Assembly (NCBI RefSeq): GCF_023115465.1
Contig: NZ_CP096034.1
Coordinates: 3,720,001 to 3,784,000, forward strand
Source: Gottfriedia acidiceleris
GTDB lineage: Bacteria; Bacillota; Bacilli; Bacillales; Bacillaceae_G
DNA length: 64,000 nucleotides
Reading direction: 5' to 3'
Position 1 is the stretch's first letter. Every line of letters begins with the position of its first letter. The translations under genes and the position numbers were made by a program. Shown here piece after piece: positions 33,827-40,847 of this stretch. The notes below the pieces were generated by a model. It did not search any database. It was given only the letters and a program-made list of their open reading frames with translations, and was not told where the DNA came from.

Positions 33827-34120
33827 TTAAAATTGTTCAGGATAATGTTCTTGGAAATAAGCTAATAATTCTTGTCTTCTATTAAATAATGTTGGACAAA
33901 CTTGTTGACTAATATTTGATGCTAAAACTAGTTTATTGCAAAGCTGACATGTTCCTTTTTCATTAAAAGTGTGAATTAAAGACAAAGGAAATAATATATT
34001 TGTTTTGCCGACTAAAAACACATACTGCTGTTGATTAATCGAAAATCTAATTTTATAGCCTTTATAATCCGTATGTTTTGCAATTTGTACGTTTTCAATA
34101 TCAAGTTCAAACTTTGTCAC
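33827..34120 (-). CDS. CxxC protein, second of a tandem paralogue pair
   Basis: The longest frame begins at 34138, but its first codons contain a GGAGGTG ribosome binding site that aligns exactly with that of the paralogue at 33644, so the GTG at 34120 (read MTKFELDIENVQIAKHTDYKGYKIRFSI) is preferred: 97 residues. CQLCNKLVLASNISQQVCPTLF mirrors the neighbour. The two genes arose by tandem duplication and have diverged well apart, keeping cysteines and the GYKIxFS strand. Function unknown. Confidence 0.55.
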   Translation of the reverse strand: MTKFELDIENVQIAKHTDYKGYKIRFSINQQQYVFLVGKTNILFPLSLIHTFNEKGTCQLCNKLVLASNISQQVCPTLFNRRQELLAYFQEHYPEQF

Positions 34121-34369
34121 TTTTAATTGCACCTCCAATTAAAGGATAGGATTAAGATTTTAATAGACTTTTTACACTTGTATTTCCTGACAACTTGTAT
34201 AATCTATATTATTAGTTTACTTAACAAAACTTTCACAAAGAGCAATAATCTTATCTATATTTACTAAAAACCATTACAGCTTTTTTCATTTTATTAAATA
34301 ATAAGAGTTTCATATTCTTCTTTGTTTTTTTTAGTAAATTTTGTTGCAAATTTACTTTTCCGGAAAAAT

Positions 34370-34400
34370 TTGACACTAAATATGTGAAGATTCCTATGAT
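34370..34400 (+). promoter_or_regulatory. Likely promoter of the NlpC/P60 gene
   Basis: TTGACA at 34370-34375 is a perfect sigma-A -35 box; TATGAT at 34395-34400 is a good -10 but the spacer is 19 bases, two more than ideal. Transcription would start near 34407, giving a leader of about 140 bases before the ATG at 34549. Confidence 0.4.
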
Positions 34401-34420
34401 CTTATGTTAGAATTTAAACT

Positions 34421-34509
34421 GAATGTGATCTCACATTTTAAATAATTTAATTACCAAGTTCATGTAATCTTAGATTTGCCCTTACTATTAAATGAGGTAA
34501 GGGATTTTT
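34421..34509 (+). promoter_or_regulatory. Leader with intrinsic terminator ahead of the NlpC/P60 gene
   Basis: The leader contains a short hairpin ATGTGA-TC-TCACAT (34421-34435 region) and, at 34479-34509, CCCTTAC/GTAAGGG followed by ATTTTTC, a plain intrinsic terminator, 40 bases before the start codon. A terminator placed between promoter and gene suggests attenuation. It does not match the c-di-AMP (ydaO) riboswitch that often precedes NlpC/P60 genes, or any other riboswitch I recognise. It could instead end an upstream transcript. Confidence 0.45.
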
Positions 34510-34548
34510 CTTTGTTATTTCAGTTATTGGTTAGAGGGAAGGTTAGTA

Positions 34549-35853
34549 ATGAAATCGAAATCAGCAAGTACCTTAATAAAGTTAAATTTGAAAGGAGAAA
34601 AAAATAAAACGCGAACATTAAACTCATTGGCATTAGTTGGACTTGCTTCAACATTAACAATTCAAATTCCATATAATACTACTGCTGCTGCAGCCTCGAT
34701 TGATTCCAAGAAAACTCTGCAATCTAGTAAACTTTATTCAAATAATACTATTAGTACATATAAATCAACGGGTAATGGTGTCCGTGTAAGATCTGGAGCT
34801 GGTACTTCTTATCAGATTTTAGGCAGTGTTAATAAAAATCAAAAACTAGATGTCATTTCATTGTCTAATGGTTGGTATAAGATAAAATTTAATGGATCAA
34901 TAGGATATATTAGTGCATCTTATGTAGGAAAAGTTACCGAATCGAATAATAGTATAAATAGCCAAGTGATCAGTTCGGGTAAATACATTTCTACTGGTAA
35001 TGGAGTCCACATAAGATCAGGTGCTGGAACTTCTTATCAGATTTTAGGTAGTGTTAATAAAAATCAAAGACTAGATGTAATCTCAGTTTCTAATGGTTGG
35101 TATAAAATAAACTATAATGGAGTAACTGGATATATTAGTTCATCTTACGTTGGGAAAGTAACCGAATCGAATAATAATAATCAATCGGTTGGTACAGGTA
35201 ACTACATTTCTACTGGTAATGGAGTCCGCATCAGGTCTGGGGCTGGAACTTCACATCAGATTTTAGGTAGTGTTAATAAAAATCAAAGATTAGATGTAAT
35301 CTCATTATCTAATGGTTGGTATAAAGTAAAATATAAAGGGACAACAGGGTATATAAGTGCATCTTATGTTGGAAAAGAGACAGGTTCAAATACGTCAGAT
35401 TCAAATAAGACGGATTCAAACAAAGTAGATTCAAGTCAGACAGATACAAATAAAGTTGATTCAAATAACTCTCAATCATTTGATGTACAAACTTTAATCA
35501 ACTTATCTAAAAAGTATTCAGGTGTACCTTATATTTGGGGTGGAGAAACTCCATCAGGTTTTGACTGTAGTGGTTTTATTTCTTATGTATTCAAAGAATC
35601 TGGAATGACACTTCCTAGAACAAATGTTGCAGGTTATTGGTATAATAATTCAAACTTAAAAACCGTAGATAATTTTCAACCTGGAGATTTAATCTTTTTC
35701 CAAAACACTTATACTTATGGACCGTCCCATATGGGTATAGTGATTAATAATAATGAATTTATCCATGCAAGTAGCAGTTCAGGAGTAACTATTTCTAAAA
35801 TAAACAATTCCTATTGGAACCAACATTTTTTAGGATTTAAAAGATATAAATAA
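34549..35853 (+). CDS. Cell-wall endopeptidase, three SH3b domains plus NlpC/P60
   Basis: A 434-residue exported hydrolase. Signal-like segment about 25-50 (SLALVGLASTLTIQIP, ending AAAA). Three nearly identical SH3b domains (about 73-128, 148-203, 221-276), each with STGNGVRxRSGAGTS and QILGSVNKNQ, then a polar linker of SNKTDSNKVDSSQTD repeats (about 280-308). The C-terminal NlpC/P60 domain has catalytic Cys340 (FDCSGF), His394 (PSHMG) and a further His406 (FIHASSS). It should cut the D-Glu-mDAP (or similar) bond in wall peptides. The leader may be attenuated (see 34421). Confidence 0.9.
   Translation: MKSKSASTLIKLNLKGEKNKTRTLNSLALVGLASTLTIQIPYNTTAAAASIDSKKTLQSSKLYSNNTISTYKSTGNGVRVRSGAGTSYQILGSVNKNQKLDVISLSNGWYKIKFNGSIGYISASYVGKVTESNNSINSQVISSGKYISTGNGVHIRSGAGTSYQILGSVNKNQRLDVISVSNGWYKINYNGVTGYISSSYVGKVTESNNNNQSVGTGNYISTGNGVRIRSGAGTSHQILGSVNKNQRLDVISLSNGWYKVKYKGTTGYISASYVGKETGSNTSDSNKTDSNKVDSSQTDTNKVDSNNSQSFDVQTLINLSKKYSGVPYIWGGETPSGFDCSGFISYVFKESGMTLPRTNVAGYWYNNSNLKTVDNFQPGDLIFFQNTYTYGPSHMGIVINNNEFIHASSSSGVTISKINNSYWNQHFLGFKRYK
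34765..35379 (+). repeat. Three tandem SH3b repeat units
   Basis: Three near-identical units at about 34765-34935, 34990-35160 and 35209-35379 encode the SH3b domains. They remain similar at the DNA level (for example repeated blocks of GGTAATGG and CTTCT-ATCAGATTTTAGG), pointing to recent duplication and a chance of copy-number change by recombination. Confidence 0.75.
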
Positions 35854-35959
35854 TAGCAGGTTCAGGACGCAAAATGATGATAATTACAACTTAATCATAA
35901 CGGGTTACAGTGGAAATCAACTACTAATCTACTAATTGACCTATTCAGTTTTCACAAAA

Positions 35960-36531
35960 AAAAAACACCTTTTACGGTGTTTTTTCTTCACGCTGTTGAA
36001 AAACTACCTTGTCAATTAATTATCAAATTTTCGTGAAAGGAGTAGAGTGATGTTGATTTCCATTACAGGATGCTCGCTTTCCATGGGGCGAGATTCTTTA
36101 GCCTCCTCGGCAAGCCTGCGGGGTCTCAGCCTTCCCGCTAATCCCATAGGAGTCTATCACCCCTCCGCTCCAATCAACTTATTCAAACAAAAAAGTTTAC
36201 AATAAATGCTAGTCAAATAGCCTTTACTTAGAGTAACCTAACTTTGTAATCAGCTTGTACATCAATTAATATCAAACAATTATTAAACTAAACAATCGAA
36301 TTTTTTTTCTTAAAAATAGCCCATAATATTTTTAACTTCTAAAAAAAAATCATTACTAGTGTTATTGTAATAATGAAATTGCTCAAACACATTTACATTT
36401 AAAACCATTAAAAGATCATTCAAAAAATGCTAATTTTATCATTATTAAATGTTCATTTTAAGTCCGTTTTCCCTATTGACGACTTTATATTTCAACACTC
36501 TGAAAAAACACCTTTTACGGTGTTTTTTCTT
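35960..36531 (-). mobile_element. Terminator-flanked repeat element, copy 4 (inverted)
   Basis: Flanks 35960-35988 and 36503-36531 are an identical 29-base terminator hairpin (AAAAAACACC...GGTGTTTTTTCTT). The enclosed 514-base element is copy 3 in reverse orientation: it starts CACGCTGTTGAAA and ends TATTTCAACACTCTG, and the structured core (CATCC...GGATGCTCG region on the minus strand, here partly GGGTGATAG) is present. The right flank touches the stop codon of the HAD phosphatase gene (36531); the left flank lies 107 bases after the NlpC/P60 stop. Confidence 0.85.
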
Positions 36532-37100
36532 TATTGATTACTCGTAATGATCTCCTTTAATTCAGACCAGCAAGTAATACGTGGGATGTCCAATCCTCTA
36601 TTATATGAAGTGTCTTTCACGTAAGCTTTTAAAGGTAATTCTGATAGTGTGTTCAATATTTCTGGTTTATCATCAAAATAGTAATCTAACGCTAATTCTT
36701 TTATTATATGAATTTTTTCTGAATCTTTCATTCCGCAATAAAATCGATCTTGATGAACTGGAAATCCATTTTTTAATAACCATTCTTTTGTTCGTTCACC
36801 ATATTCTTTATTTCTTGCTGTCACATAGTAAATTTCGTGTCCCTGCTTTTCTAATTCTTGTAATGTTTCAACAGCATATGGAAATGGAGGACATGTAGTA
36901 AAGTATGTCTCTTCTAGATTACTTTTCCACATATTGCTTCCTTCTTCTGCCGTTAAGCCAAAAGGTTCGTGAATTTCAACAGTTTTTAATTCATTGTAAG
37001 CTTCTATCGGAATATTTTTATTTAATTTTTTATTATAAATGTGAAAAGCATGCTGTCTTAAATCAATTAAAGTATCGTCTATATCGAATCCGAATTTCAT
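36531..37100 (-). CDS. HAD-family 5'-nucleotidase-like phosphatase
   Basis: A 189-residue HAD phosphatase: motif I FGFDIDDTLIDLR (nucleophile Asp6 or so), motif II YYVTARNKEYGERT, motif III Lys in the C-terminal part and motif IV YYFDDKPEIL. It resembles 5'(3')-deoxyribonucleotidases such as the YqfW/YorS type. It lies 15 bases after ribD on the same strand, which makes a role as the missing phosphatase of the riboflavin branch (ARPP dephosphorylation) plausible; this is inferred from position only. Its stop abuts the terminator copy flanking repeat element 4. Confidence 0.75.
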   Translation of the reverse strand: MKFGFDIDDTLIDLRQHAFHIYNKKLNKNIPIEAYNELKTVEIHEPFGLTAEEGSNMWKSNLEETYFTTCPPFPYAVETLQELEKQGHEIYYVTARNKEYGERTKEWLLKNGFPVHQDRFYCGMKDSEKIHIIKELALDYYFDDKPEILNTLSELPLKAYVKDTSYNRGLDIPRITCWSELKEIITSNQ

Positions 37101-37115
37101 TCTAAAAGTCCTTCC

Positions 37116-38213
37116 TCATGAAGTAGTATATTTTGGATAGCCTATGAATTTATAATCAGGACCAATTTTCGTTAATTCAATCTCTTCAAGTTCAATCGCT
37201 TGTCCCATTTTATCAAGCCCAGTACCTTCTAAAAATGTAGGTGCATTTTTTCCACCTATTAATTTTGGAGCTAAATAGACAATCACTTTATCAACTAAGT
37301 TTTGACTCATAAAGGAAGCATTCACCTCTCCACCACCTTCTACTAATAAAGAAGAGATTGAATGTTCACCTAGAACTTTTAACATTTCGTTTAAATCAAC
37401 TCTATTTAGATCGCTCGTAACAAATACTTTAACACCTAAGTTTTCTAATTCACTTCTTTTTTGTTCAGAGTGTTTTTGACTTGTGAATATCCATGTTGCA
37501 GCTTGCTGATCGGTTACTACTTTTGATTCTAAAGGAATTTTTAAGGTTGAATCTAGAATGACTCGTACTGGATGACGTCCGTTTGGAATTCTAGTTGTTA
37601 ATTCTGGATTATCTTTTAATACTGTGTTAACACCAACTAATATCGCGCTAATTTCATTTCTTAATTGATGAACATCATTTCGAGCTTCCGCTGAAGTGAT
37701 CCATTTACTATCAGAGGAATGGGTAGCAATCTTCCCATCTAATGTAGATGCTGATTTCATTACAACAAAAGGAATGTTTTTAACAATATATTTGTTAAAT
37801 ACTTCATTCATTTTGATCGATTGCTCTTCGCAAACTCCGATGATTACTTCAATTCCCGCATCTTGAAGAATTTTTACTCCTCTTCCTGCAACTAGCGGAT
37901 TTGGGTCAAGTGTAGCAACAACAACTTTTTTCAAGCCTGCACGGACAATCGCCTCTGCACAAGGACCAGTTCGTCCATGATGAGAGCATGGCTCAAGCGT
38001 TACATAAATTGTTCCACCTTCAGCTTTATCGCCTGCCATTCTGAGTGCATTAATTTCAGCATGAGGTTCACCCGCTTTTAGGTGAGCACCTATTCCAACA
38101 ATACGATTATCATTTACGATTACAGATCCTACTAGTGGGTTGGGGTCGGTTTGACCTTTCGTAGCCATTGCATTTTGAATAGCTAAATTCATATAAAATT
38201 CATGATTACTCAC
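37116..38213 (-). CDS. ribD: RibD, bifunctional riboflavin-pathway deaminase/reductase
   Basis: Start taken at the GTG at 38213 (read MSNHEFYMNLAIQNA) behind AAAGGAGGACG; the frame itself opens at 38249. 365 residues. The N-terminal deaminase has the zinc site HAEINAL and PCSHHGRTGPCAEAI; the C-terminal reductase begins about residue 150 with VVMKSASTLDGKIAT and has LLVEGGGEVNASF. It converts the first GTP-derived pyrimidine to 5-amino-6-ribitylaminouracil phosphate. The GTG overlaps the end of the GTP cyclohydrolase gene by eight bases, so they are coupled. No ribE, ribAB or ribH follows. Confidence 0.9.
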   Translation of the reverse strand: MSNHEFYMNLAIQNAMATKGQTDPNPLVGSVIVNDNRIVGIGAHLKAGEPHAEINALRMAGDKAEGGTIYVTLEPCSHHGRTGPCAEAIVRAGLKKVVVATLDPNPLVAGRGVKILQDAGIEVIIGVCEEQSIKMNEVFNKYIVKNIPFVVMKSASTLDGKIATHSSDSKWITSAEARNDVHQLRNEISAILVGVNTVLKDNPELTTRIPNGRHPVRVILDSTLKIPLESKVVTDQQAATWIFTSQKHSEQKRSELENLGVKVFVTSDLNRVDLNEMLKVLGEHSISSLLVEGGGEVNASFMSQNLVDKVIVYLAPKLIGGKNAPTFLEGTGLDKMGQAIELEEIELTKIGPDYKFIGYPKYTTS

Positions 38214-38967
38214 TTGTACGTCCTCCTTTAAAATGACCAGAACGAACAATTTTAGTCTCTAAATACTTTTCGTTATACTTTGATTTGTCTCCCCATAATT
38301 GAATTCTTCCAGATACATTAGCTCCAGATTTTTGAAGTGCATCCAATTTTCTTGGGTTATTTGTAATTAAAGTAACCGGTTTTGAGCGAAGCGTTTTTAA
38401 TACACGAATAGCATCTTCGTAGTTTCGTGCATCATCCACAAAACCAAGCTCTTCATTTGCCTCAACAGTATCATATCCTTGCTCTTGGAGAACATATGCC
38501 ATAGCTTTACTAAATAAACCGATTCCTCTTCCTTCATGATTTGCTAAATAAAATAATGCTCCTGATTCATTTGAAGAAATCATTTTCATTGCTTCTTTTA
38601 ATTGGAATCCACAATCACAACGTTTACTTCCAAAAATATCGCCCGTATGACAAATACTATGCATTCTAATAAGAGCATCTTCTGAATTCTCAAAGTCACC
38701 ATAAACTAATACGCTTGATTGTTGCATTTCTGCTAAATTTGAAGATGCTAATTTACTAATAATTTTTTCCGTGTTATATGATCCATCACTACAAAAATCT
38801 CCTTCGATATCCTCACAGCGTAGCCAACAATACCATTGAAAAATAACTGTTTCTCCATCTAAATTTACTGGTAGTTTAATTGGTCCAACTAAATAAATTG
38901 ATTTATCGTTATTTTTTATTACATTAATTTTCTCTTTTAATAAAGAAACTACTTTTTCATTGATCAT
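38206..38967 (-). CDS. ribA: GTP cyclohydrolase II (stand-alone RibA domain)
   Basis: A 253-residue protein with the GTP cyclohydrolase II core: RMHSICHTGDIFGSKRCDCGFQL (three cysteines for zinc), NHEGRGIGLFSKAMAYVLQEQGYDTVEANEELGF (substrate-binding GRGIGL and the VEAN helix) and TNNPRKLDAL. It is not fused to DHBP synthase, unlike normal Bacillus RibAB. It opens the GTP ring to the first pyrimidine intermediate. Followed by ribD and a HAD phosphatase in one operon. I see no FMN riboswitch in the 91 bases upstream. Confidence 0.85.
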   Translation of the reverse strand: MINEKVVSLLKEKINVIKNNDKSIYLVGPIKLPVNLDGETVIFQWYCWLRCEDIEGDFCSDGSYNTEKIISKLASSNLAEMQQSSVLVYGDFENSEDALIRMHSICHTGDIFGSKRCDCGFQLKEAMKMISSNESGALFYLANHEGRGIGLFSKAMAYVLQEQGYDTVEANEELGFVDDARNYEDAIRVLKTLRSKPVTLITNNPRKLDALQKSGANVSGRIQLWGDKSKYNEKYLETKIVRSGHFKGGRTSE

Positions 38968-39058
38968 GAGGCTTCCTCCTATTTACTTACACGATTTCAT
39001 ATTAATATCATATATTTCAAAATTTTTACTTGTCCATTTTTAGACATTAAAGGCATTC

Positions 39059-40150
39059 TTAATTCATATCAAAGTGATGTTTAAAATTACTTTCCTGTGT
39101 TAGTTGTTGCTTTTGTAAGTTTTCAACTTCTTCTCGTCTAGCATATTCAAATTTCTTTAACACTATTGTACTAGTATCTTTATTTCGAATAGCTTCTTGT
39201 ATGATTACTGCTAAAATATCTGCATCTTTCATGGCAATATTTACACCAAGCGCAGCAGTTGGACTCATCGTGTGTGCCGCATCACCCATTATAATTAAGC
39301 CATCTTTTACCCATGTTTTACTACGGCTACTTTGAACATTTAATAAAACAAAATCGTTCCAAGATTTTATATTTTCTTTGACAGTTTCAGTCAGTTCTGG
39401 AAATACTTCGATTAGCTGATTTACAAAAGGATTAAAAGATTTACTTCTTAAGCTCGGGAAAGAACCTTCATCTATATTCCATCCGATTTGGATAAACCCA
39501 CCTGCTTGAGTAAACAAAGCCAATTGTTGTTTATTTATCAATGTTAATCTAACTGTTGGATCCCAACCTGCTGGTCTGGGTACTTTAGCCCAAAGGAGAT
39601 CGTATCCATGTTTAACAATATCTGTTTGAATTTTTGCTAATTTACGGATCGTTGAAAATCGACCGTCGGCACCAATTATAACCGAGCTATTAATTGTTAT
39701 ATCAGTACCATTTTTTATTGCTTTAACACCAATATAGCGACCAGTTTGATCTTCTATTAATTCAGACACACGTGTGCCCATTAAAAGTTTGAAGTTTTCA
39801 TATTTATTTGCTTCTTTTAAAATAACATTTAATAAATGATTTTGTGGAACATGAATACCAACGTGTTTTAATCCTTGGGATGGAAAAATACTTTTTATTA
39901 TTTTATTATGATTCCAATATTCAACACGATCCATTAGCAATAGTCCGTATTCTTTTACTTTTTCATAAAGATGATGTTTTTTTAATATTTGTTCACCATC
40001 AGAATTTAGATGTTCCCCTCTAAATTCTTTATCAATTCCGCTATGTCGTTCCACAAGAACTGTCGAAATATTATTTTTTGCAAGCAAATAAGCTAATAGT
40101 GCACCACCTGGTCCTGCACCAACGATACATACATCTGTATTCAAATTCAT
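39059..40150 (-). CDS. FAD-dependent monooxygenase (FAD_binding_3 type)
   Basis: Start taken at the ATG at 40150 behind AGGTGG; the frame opens at a GTG at 40162. 363 residues. GxGxxG loop DVCIVGAGPGGALLAYLL, second FAD contact IIGADGRFSTIRK, and the GD motif IIMGDAAHTMSPTAALGVNIAMKDADILA are all present, as in aromatic hydroxylases of the p-hydroxybenzoate hydroxylase/UbiH group. It lies upstream of the GTP cyclohydrolase gene (91-base gap) and opposite an HxlR regulator. It may act on the product of the RibA/RibD steps, or independently; the substrate is not evident. Confidence 0.8.
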   Translation of the reverse strand: MNLNTDVCIVGAGPGGALLAYLLAKNNISTVLVERHSGIDKEFRGEHLNSDGEQILKKHHLYEKVKEYGLLLMDRVEYWNHNKIIKSIFPSQGLKHVGIHVPQNHLLNVILKEANKYENFKLLMGTRVSELIEDQTGRYIGVKAIKNGTDITINSSVIIGADGRFSTIRKLAKIQTDIVKHGYDLLWAKVPRPAGWDPTVRLTLINKQQLALFTQAGGFIQIGWNIDEGSFPSLRSKSFNPFVNQLIEVFPELTETVKENIKSWNDFVLLNVQSSRSKTWVKDGLIIMGDAAHTMSPTAALGVNIAMKDADILAVIIQEAIRNKDTSTIVLKKFEYARREEVENLQKQQLTQESNFKHHFDMN

Positions 40151-40326
40151 GTTGTTTGCCACCTATATAAAGACATTTATTATTTTTCTAAAAAAATTAT
40201 TTAGTTACTTTATGTAAGTAAGTTTAATTTAGTAATAAAGTTACGTCAAGTAATAAATTTATGTATGGTAATCTTGTTATTAATACAAATTTAGTTATAA
40301 TATGGATATAGGTGAGGTGGTTTTAA

Positions 40327-40641
40327 ATGGATTTTTCTTTATTATGCCCTCGGTTTGAAAAAAGCGTAGAGTTAATTAGTAAACGCTGGGCAATTCTTAT
40401 AATTTTTCAACTTCTTTCTGGATCACAACGATTTTGTACAATCGAATCAACTTTGCCAATTAGCGGGCGCGTCCTTTCAGAAAGACTAAAGGATTTAGAA
40501 CAAGCAGGTATTGTAAAACGAGATGTCTACCCAGAAACTCCAGTTCGAATTGAATATTCTTTGACAGAAAAAGGACTGGCTTTAGAACCAGTTATTAAGG
40601 AATTAATGAAATGGTCGCAAGATTGGACAACAATCGATTAA
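40327..40641 (+). CDS. HxlR-family transcriptional regulator
   Basis: A 104-residue winged-helix protein: CPRFEKSVELISKRWAILIIFQLLSGSQRF, ISGRVLSERLKDLEQAGIVKRDVYPETPVRIEYSLTEKG, ending in the LxPVIKELMKWSQDW helix. These are the HxlR signatures. The conserved N-terminal Cys8 is the residue that senses redox or electrophiles in related proteins (for example quinones). The gene is divergent from the FAD monooxygenase gene, so it probably controls that gene and perhaps the rib genes behind it. A/T-rich repeats of GTTAC/AGTAA in 40195-40260 could be operators. Confidence 0.85.
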   Translation: MDFSLLCPRFEKSVELISKRWAILIIFQLLSGSQRFCTIESTLPISGRVLSERLKDLEQAGIVKRDVYPETPVRIEYSLTEKGLALEPVIKELMKWSQDWTTID

Positions 40642-40698
40642 AAATGGTTTTTGTTTTTTGGCTTCGCCTGTTAATTATTTTTTAGAATTCAAATTCGA

Positions 40699-40752
40699 AT
40701 AAAGGGGATATCTCATCTGATGGAATTCGAACTATGAGACATCCCTTATTTA
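40699..40752 (+). terminator. Terminator of the HxlR gene
   Basis: AAGGGGATATCTCAT pairs with ATGAGACATCCCTT around TGGAATTCG. Confidence 0.7.
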
Positions 40753-40760
40753 TTATAATA

Positions 40761-40806
40761 AAAAGGCTGCCTCAAAAGTACTTTGACTAATGAGGCACCC
40801 CTTTTA
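40761..40806. terminator. Terminator of the S8 protease gene
   Basis: AAAAGGCTGCCTCA pairs with TGAGGCACCCCTTTT around AAAGTACTTTGACTAA; similar in sequence to 21983-22027. Confidence 0.75.
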
Positions 40807-40847
40807 ACAGTTAAATAAATTTCTTACACTACTCAAAACTTGCTCGT

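Noticed and set aside
34407-34548. Possible c-di-AMP (ydaO-type) riboswitch before the NlpC/P60 gene
   Set aside because: None of the conserved ydaO blocks is present; only a small hairpin and a terminator are seen.
38968-39058. Possible FMN riboswitch before the GTP cyclohydrolase gene
   Set aside because: The gap is only 91 bases, too short for the aptamer, and lacks the conserved AGGxxGAGG-type blocks.
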